From: an uncultured Collinsella sp.
GTDB taxonomy: Bacteria > Actinomycetota > Coriobacteriia > Coriobacteriales > Coriobacteriaceae
Assembly (NCBI GenBank): GCA_900542235.1
Contig: UQNB01000028.1
Location: 1 to 22,959 of the forward strand
Reading direction: 5' to 3'
DNA: 22,959 bases
Positions 8,884-16,539 of this stretch are shown in pieces. Under the pieces are notes generated by a model. The model was not told where the DNA came from. It saw only the letters and a program-made list of their open reading frames with translations, and did not search any database. A program made the translations under genes and the position numbers. How positions within the stretch are numbered: position 1 is the first letter of the stretch; each line of letters opens with the position of its first letter.

Positions 8884-11106
8884 TTACTCGCTGTAGCGGG
8901 TGGCGATGGCAGCTTGTACCATGCCGGTGCTCATGAGATAGGTCACCAGGAAGTAGCCACCATAGGCTGCCAGGAAGATTGCACAGGTGAGGCCCACGGT
9001 GCCGCCGATGCTCATATTTCCGAAAATGCTCACCAGCTCGATGATCACCTTAAGTGCCACAAAGGAGTGTGCCAGGCCCACTGCCAGCGGGAACAGGAAG
9101 AATACCGCTTGCTGCGCCATCACCGAATGGCGAATCTGGCGGTCGTCGCAGCCGATCTGTGCCAGCACACGATAGCTGCGGCTGCCGTCGGCCACGTTGG
9201 AGAGTTGCTGGATCGACAGAATCGCCGCGCATGCAACGACCAATACAAAGCCGATGTAGATGGCTAGGTAGCTAATAAGACCGTTCATTTGCGCTGCTTG
9301 CACGTACATCTCGGAGCGTGTGATGAAGGTTCCCCACGACCCCGGCTCCTTGCCGTCAACGAGCAGATTGTCGAGCACAGTGTATTTAATACTCTCGTCT
9401 GCCTCGGTCGTATCCATCCCCTGTTTGTAGTTAACGAGCAGGCTACTGGAATACGGCTGCAGATTAAGTTGGGACAACAGCTCGTCGGCAACGACGACGG
9501 TACCCGGATTACTGCCCATCGCCGAGTTGGCGATGGCCGCCGCATCTTCGTCCGACTTATCGGTTGCGGGCTTGAGCGTATGCCCGCCGAAGGTAAGGGC
9601 ATGGCCGCCAGCCATATACTTGGTGTACAGGTCGACCAGCTCGCCGCCCATATCACACGTGAGCAGATACTGGTCGTGACCGATGTGCACCGGCTCCTCG
9701 CCCATCATCTGACGCAGTTTGTTGTACTGGCTCGCCGGCGTCACAAACAGACCCATCGTATCGGCATTGCTACCCCCGAACGCCTTGGGAAGCTTTTCGC
9801 CCATGGCCTTGCACATTTCACTTGGAGTCACCGAAGGATCCGAACCGCCAAGCGGGTAACTCAGATACGAATCGATCTGCACATGCTCACCGGCAACATC
9901 GGCAATATTGACCTTCTTGCCGGTCTCGTCGTTGTTGTCCGCCGACTTGCCCTTACGATCGCCGTGCCATGGATCGCCGTGCCATGCGGAGTACAAATCG
10001 ACCGTACTATCGGCCAGCACCATGCGATCGGCTTCAGACGGATTGATGTACTCTTTGTAGTAGTCGAGCGTATCGGGCGTGTAATAGACATACGTCTGTG
10101 ACACGTCAACAGGGTTATAGCGCTCCAGGTTCTCGTTCATCACGTTGGCAATCGACATACCGCACGTCACCGAGGTGATGGCCAAAAACAGGAGCATCGC
10201 GATGACGCCCATCGAAAAGCACACCGTGTTGACCTTGGCCGCAAGCTGGCGCACGGTAAACATGTTGAGGCCGCGCCAATACACGCCGCGCAGGCTCTGC
10301 AGCAGCTTGATGAGCATGCCTGAGAGTCCCCAGAACAGGGCAAAGGTGCCCACGGTAACCATAGCGGTCGTAATACCAAACTGGTTCATGGCCTCTTGCA
10401 GCTTGCTGTCCGTCGCGGTTAGCGGGAACCCATCACGTAGCAGACGGTAATAGGCCACGCCCACAAGCGCCACGCCCACGGCAAAGATGGCAATCGCAAT
10501 CCAGGGGTTGCGTGTCTTGATGCTCTCGTTGCGACGCTCGGCACCCATAAGCTCGATAAGTTTGGTACGACGCACGGCGCGAAGGTTCAGCAGTAGCGTG
10601 AGCACAAACATCACGAGCATGCAGACAAGGGTCAGGTTGAACGCATGCACCGAGAAAAAGAAGTGGAAATTGGCGATCTGCGTCTTAAAGAGCGAGGCCG
10701 TAAAGAACGTCATGAGCTGGGAGAGTCCCACACCCAGCACAATGCCGGCGACAAAGGCGCCGACCGAGACAATCACCGTCTCGAGCGCCATGATCGTGGC
10801 GACGCGCCCGCGCCCCATGCCGAGCACCTGGTACAGGCCAAACTCCTTCTTGCGGCGTTTCATGATGAAGTTATTGGCATACACCATTAAAAAGGCCATG
10901 ACACCGGCCAAAAAGTACGTCAGGTCGCCGAGCATGCTGCCCATTACCTGCGCCAAGCCTTTTTCATCGATTCCGGCGATGTCGACCTGCATCGAGATGG
11001 TGTTAAAGGCATAGAAGACCGTGACACCCAGGGTGAGCGTCAAAAGGTAGACGAGGTAGTCGCGGCCGGCGCGGCGGACGTTGCCCCAAGCGAGTTTACA
11101 GAGCAT
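8884..11106 (-). CDS. BceB-type ABC transporter permease (FtsX-like), peptide resistance family
   Basis: Membrane permease of about 740 residues. The start MLCKLAWGNVRRAGRDYLVY is typical of BceB proteins (first helix after a K-x-A-W-x-N-x-R motif). Several hydrophobic helices precede a large extracytoplasmic domain of about 280 residues (roughly 320-605), followed by the last three helices (ISYLAIYIGFVLVVAC, then the C-terminal pairs). FtsX-like halves flank the domain. I prefer the ATG at 11106 over the in-frame GTG at 11118 because GGGAGG lies 11 bases before the ATG but touches the GTG. The gene overlaps the ATPase gene by 11 bases. Family knowledge: BceAB pairs sense or remove antimicrobial peptides such as bacitracin and normally signal to a BceRS two-component system, which is not in this window. 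Ligand unknown. Confidence 0.9.
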   Translation of the reverse strand: MLCKLAWGNVRRAGRDYLVYLLTLTLGVTVFYAFNTISMQVDIAGIDEKGLAQVMGSMLGDLTYFLAGVMAFLMVYANNFIMKRRKKEFGLYQVLGMGRGRVATIMALETVIVSVGAFVAGIVLGVGLSQLMTFFTASLFKTQIANFHFFFSVHAFNLTLVCMLVMFVLTLLLNLRAVRRTKLIELMGAERRNESIKTRNPWIAIAIFAVGVALVGVAYYRLLRDGFPLTATDSKLQEAMNQFGITTAMVTVGTFALFWGLSGMLIKLLQSLRGVYWRGLNMFTVRQLAAKVNTVCFSMGVIAMLLFLAITSVTCGMSIANVMNENLERYNPVDVSQTYVYYTPDTLDYYKEYINPSEADRMVLADSTVDLYSAWHGDPWHGDRKGKSADNNDETGKKVNIADVAGEHVQIDSYLSYPLGGSDPSVTPSEMCKAMGEKLPKAFGGSNADTMGLFVTPASQYNKLRQMMGEEPVHIGHDQYLLTCDMGGELVDLYTKYMAGGHALTFGGHTLKPATDKSDEDAAAIANSAMGSNPGTVVVADELLSQLNLQPYSSSLLVNYKQGMDTTEADESIKYTVLDNLLVDGKEPGSWGTFITRSEMYVQAAQMNGLISYLAIYIGFVLVVACAAILSIQQLSNVADGSRSYRVLAQIGCDDRQIRHSVMAQQAVFFLFPLAVGLAHSFVALKVIIELVSIFGNMSIGGTVGLTCAIFLAAYGGYFLVTYLMSTGMVQAAIATRYSE

Positions 11107-11881
11107 CGGAGCCCTCACCTCCCATCATGGCAACGACCTCCATAATGCGGTCGAAGAACTCGCGACGGTCGGTGTCGCCGCGGCGCAGCTCAGTGAAGAT
11201 CTTGCCGTCGCGAATAAACAGCACACGACTCGTGTAGCTGGCGGCAAAGCTGTCGTGCGTGACCATGAGCACGGTGGCGCGCAGGCGGCGATTGAGGGCC
11301 TCCAGGCTCTCGAGCAGCAGGCGAGCGCTCTTGGAATCGAGGGCACCGGTGGGCTCGTCGGCCATGATCATGGTAGGGTCGGTGACAAGCGCACGAGCCG
11401 CGGCGACGCGCTGCTGCTGACCGCCGGACATCTGGTAGGGATACTTGTCGAGCACCTGACTGATGGACAGGCGCGCTGCCACATCCTGCACGCGGGTCGA
11501 GATCTCTGCCGAGTTTGTGCGGGCGATGGTGAGCGGCAGGGCGATGTTCTCGCGTGCCGTGAGCGTATCGAGCAGGTTGGAGTCCTGGAAGATAAAGCCG
11601 AGTTCCTCGCGGCGGAACTGCGAAAGCTTAGCCTGCTTCATGCGCGTTACGTCCTGGCCGTTGATGCGGATCGTGCCGCTTGTGGCGCTATCGATGGTCG
11701 ACACGCAGTTGAGCAACGTCGACTTGCCCGAGCCCGAAGCGCCCATGATGCCAACAAATTCGCCGCGGTTGACGGTAAAGCTGACGTCGTTGAGCGCGCG
11801 GGTCACGTTGCCCAGCGCTCCGTATACCTTTTCGAGATGCGCGGCCTCCAGTACCGGGGTCGCCATGTGCGTGGTTTGCAT
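11096..11881 (-). CDS. BceA-type ABC transporter ATPase
   Basis: Cytoplasmic ATPase of 261 residues in the MacB/LolD/BceA group that powers FtsX-like permeases. Walker A GASGSGKS (47-54), Q-loop Gln99, signature MSGGQ (151-155; LSGGQ variant), Walker B MIMADEP with Asp175-Glu176, D-loop ALDS, switch His209. All catalytic residues are intact. Start ATG 11881 has GAAAGGA six bases upstream; a second in-frame ATG five codons in is less well placed. The 3' end overlaps the permease start, so the two are one operon, ATPase first. The 148 bases upstream are shared with the divergent Nudix-Vsr gene. Role: with the downstream permease, defence against cell-envelope-acting peptides (family inference). 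Confidence 0.95.
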   Translation of the reverse strand: MQTTHMATPVLEAAHLEKVYGALGNVTRALNDVSFTVNRGEFVGIMGASGSGKSTLLNCVSTIDSATSGTIRINGQDVTRMKQAKLSQFRREELGFIFQDSNLLDTLTARENIALPLTIARTNSAEISTRVQDVAARLSISQVLDKYPYQMSGGQQQRVAAARALVTDPTMIMADEPTGALDSKSARLLLESLEALNRRLRATVLMVTHDSFAASYTSRVLFIRDGKIFTELRRGDTDRREFFDRIMEVVAMMGGEGSDAL

Positions 11882-11964
11882 ACCGAGTCCTTTCTTGCAA
11901 TTAGTCTACGGCATCTATAGTCGCAAGAAGACGAGTCGGCTACCATCGATATGGCTTACGCTTG

Positions 11965-11982
11965 CCTTACCGTTGTGTAAGG
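11965..11982. promoter_or_regulatory. Small palindrome in the BceA / Nudix-Vsr divergent region
   Basis: CCTTAC (11965-11970) and GTAAGG (11977-11982) flank CGTTGT. It is centred between two divergent genes and could be an operator; there is no further support. Confidence 0.3.
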
Positions 11983-12029
11983 TACGCGTAGCTACCCTGC
12001 CACGTGTTGATGTTGAGAGAGGACTCCTG

Positions 12030-13019
12030 TTGAAGACTGTTCATGTTGCCGCTGGGATCATTCGCAAGGAAGGATCCGACGAGCTACTGGCCGTGCAGCG
12101 CGGCTATGGCGACATGCAGGGACTTTGGGAGTTCCCCGGTGGCAAGCTCATGCGCGGCGAGACGCCCGAGGACGCCGTATGCCGCGAGCTCATGGAAGAG
12201 CTGCAGGTCAAAGTCACCAACCTGCGCGATTTCTATACCGTTGAGTATGACTACCCCGATTTTCATCTCTCCATGGAGTGCTACTACTGCTCGCTCGCCG
12301 ATGAATCCGATGAGCCTCAGAAGCACGACCGCCAGCTCGATATCCGCTGGATTCCGCGCACCTCGCTTGCCACGGTGGAATGGATGCCCGCCGACAAGGG
12401 GCTTATCGATGCCCTGATTGAGCTGAAGGAAGATCGGCTTGAGGCCAACAGCACTGCCAAAGATGCCAAGGCCGCCACGACCGAACACCCCGCCGCCAAA
12501 CCCAAGCGCGCACCTAAGCGCCGCAGCAAAAAGCGTCCCAAGCCCGGTCTGCTCGACGGCATCGATACCTCGGACCTCTCCGCTGACGAGCGCGAACTGG
12601 TCCGCCGTCGCGCCGCCATCAAAAAGTCCATGAAGGGCAACAAGCGCGCCAACACCAAGCCCGAGCTGCTCGTTCGCCAGCGCCTGCGCGCAGCGGGCCT
12701 TACGGGTTATCGCTTGGAATGGAAGGTTCCCGGCAAGCCCGACATTGCCTTTCCCGGGCGCAAGATCGCCATCTTCGTCAACGGCTGCTTTTGGCACCGC
12801 TGTCCTAAGTGCAATCCAAGCCAGCCCAAGCGCAACGTTGAGTTTTGGGAGGCAAAGTTCCGTCGCAACGTCGAGCGCGACCGTGCTGCTGTGACAGCAC
12901 TCACTCAAATGGGCTGGACACCCATAACCATCTGGGAATGCGAGCTCAAAAAAGACCGCATCGACGCCACGATGGAAAAGGTCATCGAGCAGGTGCGCGC
13001 CGCAGAGCCGCAGCGCTAA
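12030..13019 (+). CDS. Nudix (MutT-like) hydrolase fused to Vsr-type very-short-patch mismatch endonuclease
   Basis: A 329-residue two-domain protein. Residues 1-130 are a MutT/NudG-like Nudix hydrolase: WEFPGGKL and a Nudix box from Gly38 (Glu44, Arg52-Glu53, Glu56-Glu57), in which the usual glycine before the last hydrophobic residue is Gln59. Residues 135-175 are a Lys/Ala/Pro-rich linker. Residues 195-329 are a Vsr endonuclease: TKPELLVRQRLRAAG, PGKPDIAFP with the metal Asp239 (E. coli Asp51), NGCFWHRCPKC, EFWEAKFRRNVERD and WECEL. Cys253, Cys258, Cys261 and Cys304 match the structural zinc site. His64 of E. coli Vsr is Asn251 here; His69 corresponds to His256. Start: TTG 12030 with GAGAGGA seven to eight bases upstream; no better start is in frame. 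No cytosine methyltransferase is nearby. Both domains look complete. Predicted roles: cleaning oxidised or odd nucleotides and nicking T:G mismatches; the coupling is inferred. Confidence 0.92.
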   Translation: MKTVHVAAGIIRKEGSDELLAVQRGYGDMQGLWEFPGGKLMRGETPEDAVCRELMEELQVKVTNLRDFYTVEYDYPDFHLSMECYYCSLADESDEPQKHDRQLDIRWIPRTSLATVEWMPADKGLIDALIELKEDRLEANSTAKDAKAATTEHPAAKPKRAPKRRSKKRPKPGLLDGIDTSDLSADERELVRRRAAIKKSMKGNKRANTKPELLVRQRLRAAGLTGYRLEWKVPGKPDIAFPGRKIAIFVNGCFWHRCPKCNPSQPKRNVEFWEAKFRRNVERDRAAVTALTQMGWTPITIWECELKKDRIDATMEKVIEQVRAAEPQR

Positions 13020-13206
13020 CAGTGAGCATTCACACGCTCCGCACGTCCGCGCCACATCCACGTCACAAACCTTAGAAAGCCCTTAAGCCCAAAACCTTTC
13101 AAGAGTGTTACCCGATAGCTTTGACCTGCGGTTTCATCACAACGTCAAACCTCATTAAGCTTTTCTTTAGCGATTCTTTGCAACAGCCGCGGCATAATAC
13201 TGCCAA

Positions 13207-13236
13207 CGCACGGGACCTAGCAGCACACCCCGTGCG
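13207..13236 (+). other. Hairpin in the leader of the small ORF
   Basis: CGCACGGG (13207-13214) pairs with CCCGTGCG (13229-13236) over 8 bp with a 14-base loop. A -10-like CATAAT lies at 13193-13198, so the hairpin could form the 5' end of a transcript reading into the small ORF. No good -35 is visible. Confidence 0.35.
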
Positions 13237-13272
13237 CAACCTTTTGGTGGACATCGAGGAGGCCGCATAAGC

Positions 13273-13482
13273 ATGCATTCTTCCAACGACGCAGCACAGC
13301 AGCCATCCCTAACACATGCAGACCTTTTCTCCTTCCCCCCGACACAGAGAAACGGCCTCCTCGACTCCCCCACCACAAAAGCCAAACGCTCAACCGACCA
13401 GAGCCACAACTTGCGAGCATCGTTCGAAAAGCTCCAAGCATCCCTAGACAAGGCGTTCCCCGAACAGGCAAGAGCAATCTAA
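13273..13482 (+). CDS. Small unknown protein upstream of AraC regulator
   Basis: A 69-residue ORF I do not recognise. Support: a strong ribosome site GAGGAGG (13256-13262) ten bases before the ATG, and position 25 bases ahead of the AraC gene in the same direction. The N-terminal half is polar and low in structure; the C-terminal part (about residues 45-69, SHNLRASFEKLQASLDKAF) could form an amphipathic helix. No signal peptide or membrane segment. Codon choice is less GC-biased than in the flanking genes, which weakens the case. It could instead be a leader peptide or a non-coding stretch with a chance ribosome site. No function is proposed. Confidence 0.45.
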   Translation: MHSSNDAAQQPSLTHADLFSFPPTQRNGLLDSPTTKAKRSTDQSHNLRASFEKLQASLDKAFPEQARAI

Positions 13483-13495
13483 GCCCATCGCGCTT

Positions 13496-13501
13496 TATAC
13501 T
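13496..13501 (+). promoter_or_regulatory. Possible -10 element of a leaderless AraC transcript
   Basis: TATACT ends six bases before the ATG at 13508, which is where transcription would start. No ribosome site precedes that ATG. No good -35 is visible. Confidence 0.35.
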
Positions 13502-13507
13502 GATGCC

Positions 13508-14446
13508 ATGCGAAACATGGATCACATAGAATTGCACCGCGGAGGACGCGAGGAAGCTTTTCCCGAGACCGCCGAAGACTGGCCCTATATTGCCGAACGC
13601 GCAGAATTCGCTCGCTATCCGGGCAATTCCATCCCCTGGCACTGGCATTCCGAAGTTGAGCTTTTCTACATGGAGCAGGGAGCGATTGACTATCGAACGC
13701 GCGCGGCTCATGAGCACGTACGCTTTGAGGAAGGGTCCGCCGGCTTTATCAACGGCGGCGTTTTGCACAGCACGCTGCAATCACCCAATTCGGCGCCAGC
13801 CATTCAAATGCTGCATATCTTTCAGCCGTCGATGCTCGGCGATCCCGCGGGACGTCTCCAAAAGCGCTACATCAACCCATTGCTTCAATGTCGAGGCGTC
13901 GATGTGCTCAAATGGTCGCCCACCAATCCCGACGATATGCCCTTTATTGATTTGCTGAAGAGCTCCTTTAGCCACGACCTTCAACGGCCGCAGAACGAGA
14001 TGGCGCTTCGAAATAGTTTGTCAGAGCTCTGGATTCAGATTAACGCCAAGGCCGAACCGCTCTTTTCCTCCGACAACGCCTCTTGGATGACCAACCGCGA
14101 CGTACAGTTCAAGGCAATCCTGGACTATATCCGCGCAAACTATGCAGCCGCTATAGATGTGCCCCAGATGGCATCTGCAGCCGGCGTAAGCGAAAGAGAG
14201 TGTTACCGCATTATCGAAGCTTGCGCAGGAACGACCCCGGCGGCATATCTGCGTGCATACCGCGTAAACCGTGCTTGCGAACTTTTGGCACACACCACGC
14301 GAACGGTCCAGACAGTCGCGCGCCAATGCGGCTTTGCGACAGCAAGCCATCTTGGCCAGGTATTTAAAGAACAAATGGGATGCACTCCTTCGAGCTATCG
14401 AGCAGCGAGGCAGAATCTCGATAGCACCAGGCAGAAATCCCGCTAG
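13508..14446 (+). CDS. AraC-family transcriptional regulator with cupin sensor domain
   Basis: A 312-residue regulator. The N-terminal part is an AraC-type cupin: IPWHWHSEVELFYMEQG (His45, His47, Glu51) and a later His87 in GGVLHSTL. The C-terminal part (about 200-300) has the two helix-turn-helix units of AraC/XylS proteins: VPQMASAAGVSERECYRII and VQTVARQCGFATASHLGQVF, followed by GCTPSSYR. Family knowledge: such proteins bind a sugar or small molecule in the cupin and activate nearby genes. It lacks a ribosome site at the ATG and may be leaderless; Met4 at 13517 is an alternative start. The HAD phosphatase gene follows 56 bases later on the same strand, possibly in the same unit. Ligand and targets unknown. 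Confidence 0.93.
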   Translation: MRNMDHIELHRGGREEAFPETAEDWPYIAERAEFARYPGNSIPWHWHSEVELFYMEQGAIDYRTRAAHEHVRFEEGSAGFINGGVLHSTLQSPNSAPAIQMLHIFQPSMLGDPAGRLQKRYINPLLQCRGVDVLKWSPTNPDDMPFIDLLKSSFSHDLQRPQNEMALRNSLSELWIQINAKAEPLFSSDNASWMTNRDVQFKAILDYIRANYAAAIDVPQMASAAGVSERECYRIIEACAGTTPAAYLRAYRVNRACELLAHTTRTVQTVARQCGFATASHLGQVFKEQMGCTPSSYRAARQNLDSTRQKSR

Positions 14447-14502
14447 CCCTTCTTCTGTCACTGCATCAAACTTGCAGGCAAACAACAGAGAGGAGCAATC
14501 AT

Positions 14503-15126
14503 ATGAAGCACTTTGACCATATCGTATTTGACGTTGATGGGACATTGGCAGATACAGAAGAAAGCGTTCTGTCATCGCTTGTCCAGATTGTCCAAGAAGA
14601 GACCAGCAAAACGCTCCCCCGACACGAGCTTGATTTTGCCCTCGGCATACCCGGCAAGGATGCCCTTGAGAAACTTGGGATCTACTCGCAGGCAACGTTG
14701 GATCGCTGGTGCCAAGTTGCCGCCAGCTTTAAAAGCACCATCAGCGTGTTTCCAGGTTTGCTTGAAGTCATCGCAACACTCGCCGACAACGGCTGCAAAC
14801 TTGGCATCGTCTCCTCACGTGCGCGCGACGAATACGCAGAAGAAATTGCACCCCTTGGCTTCGATAAGTATTTTGAGCACATCATCCTTGTCGAAGACAC
14901 AACCGAACATAAACCCGCACCCGCTCCCATGCTCGAATATCTCCGGCGTACGGGCGCGAATCCTGGCAACGTCGTCTACGTTGGCGACACCGTCTACGAC
15001 GAACAATGCGCAACTTCGGCAGGGGTCAGTTTTGCCAGAGCGGCATGGGGATCACACCAAGACATCCCAAATGCCACCTACAACCTCGAAACCCCCAACG
15101 ACCTGTTAACCCTAACAACCAAATAA
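14503..15126 (+). CDS. HAD-superfamily hydrolase, phosphoglycolate-phosphatase / beta-phosphoglucomutase-like
   Basis: A 207-residue cytoplasmic phosphatase with all four HAD motifs: FDVDGTLAD (nucleophile Asp10, acid Asp12), IVSSRARD (Ser104), EHKPAP (Lys137) and VYVGDTVYDEQCA (Asp162, Asp166). The helical cap between motifs I and II (about 18-85) is of the subfamily I type found in Gph, PpaX and PGM proteins. Start ATG 14503 has AGAGGAG with a 7-base spacing. Substrate cannot be read from sequence; the group covers phosphoglycolate, pyrophosphate and sugar phosphates. It follows the AraC regulator and is convergent with the aldolase gene, with a strong terminator in between. Confidence 0.92.
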   Translation: MKHFDHIVFDVDGTLADTEESVLSSLVQIVQEETSKTLPRHELDFALGIPGKDALEKLGIYSQATLDRWCQVAASFKSTISVFPGLLEVIATLADNGCKLGIVSSRARDEYAEEIAPLGFDKYFEHIILVEDTTEHKPAPAPMLEYLRRTGANPGNVVYVGDTVYDEQCATSAGVSFARAAWGSHQDIPNATYNLETPNDLLTLTTK

Positions 15127-15189
15127 CCCACGCGTCCCACCCTTTCAGTCCCAACGCCACAAGGGCGACGACCTCGAGTAGGTCAACCT

Positions 15190-15314
15190 GGGAGGGACGA
15201 GGGCTTAGTTCCCCAATCTTTCCGCAGGGGGCAAAAAGCCTCGCCGCACGAAGTGCGCAGCGAGGCTTTTTGCATGCCCGAGGACGATTGGGGAACTAAG
15301 CCCTCGTCCCTCCC
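15190..15314. repeat. Perfect 29-bp inverted repeat enclosing a bidirectional terminator
   Basis: Arms at 15190-15218 and 15286-15314 are exact inverted copies, 29 of 29. Between them sits a separate terminator hairpin. The whole 125 bp would fold into one long stem with an inner stem, in the gap between the convergent HAD and aldolase genes. Confidence 0.85.
15231..15273. terminator. Bidirectional rho-independent terminator
   Basis: A 14-bp perfect stem GCAAAAAGCCTCGC (15231-15244) and GCGAGGCTTTTTGC (15260-15273), topped by CGCAC-GAA-GTGCG with a two-base bulge. The A5 and T5 runs allow it to end both the HAD and the aldolase transcripts. Confidence 0.9.
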
Positions 15315-15347
15315 CGGGATATGTAGCGAGTCAGAGTACCCTTGCTG

Positions 15348-16205
15348 TTACTCTGCTTTGCCCACAGAGTTGAGGTTGGTCATGCGGATCTTAACCAGCT
15401 CGGTAATCTCACGCATGCCCTCCTTGGCCGGCTTCTTGGGGTCGAAGCAGGCGGGGTTCTCGGCCATGTAGGCCATGAAGCCCTTGGTGTAGGCCTGACG
15501 CAGCTCAGTGGCGTAGTTGACCTTGCAGATGCCGTTCTTCACGGCCTCGGCGACCTGCTCATCGGGCACACCGGAAGTGCCGTGCAGAACCAGCGGCACG
15601 TCGACGGCGTCGCGGATGGCCTTGACCACGGACTGCTCGATGTGAGGATCGCTCGTGTACACGCCGTGGCTGGTGCCAACGCCAATGGCCAGCGAGGTGC
15701 AGCCGGTGCGCTCGACGAACTCCTTGGCCTCGGCCGGATCGGTGTAGGGGCTCTCGCCCTCAACCGCGGGACCGTCGTCCTCCTTGCCGCCAACCTTGCC
15801 AAGCTCGGCCTCGACGGGCACACCCATGGCGCGGCCAGCGTCGGCGACGGACTTGGTCAGGGCGATGTTGTCCTCGAAGGACTCGTGCGAACCGTCGATC
15901 ATGACAGAGGTGTAGCCAGTGCGGAAAGCCTGCATGCAGCGGTCATAGCCATCGCCATGATCGAGGTGCAGGGCGACGGGCACGGAAGCGCGCTCGGCGG
16001 CAGCCTTGACCATGCCGTAGAAGTAGTCCAGACCAGCGGTCTTGATGGTGCCCGGGGTGGTCTGCATGATGACGGGGGACTTGGTCTCCTCGGCAGCGGC
16101 CAGAACGGCCATAACAAACTCGAGGTTCTCGACGTTGAACGCGCCAACGGCGTAATGGCCGGCCTGAGCGTCCTTGAGCATCTTTTCGGTGGTAACAAGT
16201 GCCAT
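15348..16205 (-). CDS. Class II (zinc) bisphosphate aldolase, fructose-1,6- or tagatose-1,6-bisphosphate
   Basis: Cleaves a ketohexose bisphosphate to dihydroxyacetone phosphate and glyceraldehyde 3-phosphate; cytoplasmic. The 285 residues match the short class IIa/GatY-type length. Key residues: Asp82 and His83 in LHLDHGDGYD, Glu134 in VEAELGKVGG, His180 in GVGTSHGVY, His208 in LVLHGTSG, then NYATELR. These positions match GatY/KbaY, but the same class serves as the glycolytic aldolase in many Gram-positives. Start ATG 16205 has GGAGAGGAG nine bases upstream; a longer in-frame extension to 16346 has no ribosome site and unlike sequence. It is divergent from a DeoR-family regulator, a common partner of sugar-phosphate operons. 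As no tagatose genes are nearby, glycolytic fructose-bisphosphate aldolase is the more likely role. Confidence 0.93.
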   Translation of the reverse strand: MALVTTEKMLKDAQAGHYAVGAFNVENLEFVMAVLAAAEETKSPVIMQTTPGTIKTAGLDYFYGMVKAAAERASVPVALHLDHGDGYDRCMQAFRTGYTSVMIDGSHESFEDNIALTKSVADAGRAMGVPVEAELGKVGGKEDDGPAVEGESPYTDPAEAKEFVERTGCTSLAIGVGTSHGVYTSDPHIEQSVVKAIRDAVDVPLVLHGTSGVPDEQVAEAVKNGICKVNYATELRQAYTKGFMAYMAENPACFDPKKPAKEGMREITELVKIRMTNLNSVGKAE

Positions 16206-16539
16206 GAGCGTTTGCTCCTCTCCCTCGCCCGCATCTGGACATCGGGCGTACGTGTCCGCAAGGCGTTTTACCTTGCGTTTTGCTGCGTCCATTGTATGAA
16301 ATTCAGCGGCTTTGCATGTGCGAGATATTGAGCCCATGCAGGTCAATACAGTCGTTTTTGAAAAGTAAACGGAAGGAATTGGAGCCGAGTGGGCGTATTC
16401 GATATTGAATTTTGGGCGTTCAGCGTCTTTCTTTTATAGAAAAGATAAGTAATCGAAAGGCGTTTTCTTACTCAAAAAGAAAATGAACGAAAATAGACTC
16501 AACACAATTCCTACAAATTTAGCCGAGAATGGAGCAGCT
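16206..16539. other. Divergent intergenic region, aldolase / DeoR
   Basis: About 334 bases. The half near the DeoR gene is markedly AT-rich and carries GAAA/TTTC motifs. On the aldolase side a -10-like TACAAT reads on the minus strand at 16291-16296, without a clear -35. No gene is seen here; the ORF extensions into it from both sides lack ribosome sites. Confidence 0.5.
16430..16445. promoter_or_regulatory. Candidate DeoR-family operator
   Basis: TCTTTTATAGAAAAGA is a 6-bp palindrome around ATAG. Further GAAAG/TTTTC elements follow at about 16454-16469 and 16477-16495. Repeated TTTC/GAAA words are usual in sites bound by DeoR-type sugar regulators; the assignment is inferred from position. 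Confidence 0.4.

Noticed and set aside
11463..12029. Upstream extension of the Nudix-Vsr frame across the BceA gene
   Set aside because: The open frame is chance GC-rich antisense; the Nudix domain starts just after the TTG at 12030, which has its own ribosome site.
12630..13019. Separate internal start for the Vsr domain at Met201
   Set aside because: No ribosome site before that ATG and the linker is in frame without a stop, so a single fused product is more likely.
15342..16331. 329-residue plus-strand frame opposite the aldolase
   Set aside because: Shadow frame; the minus-strand aldolase has all zinc ligands and a good ribosome site.
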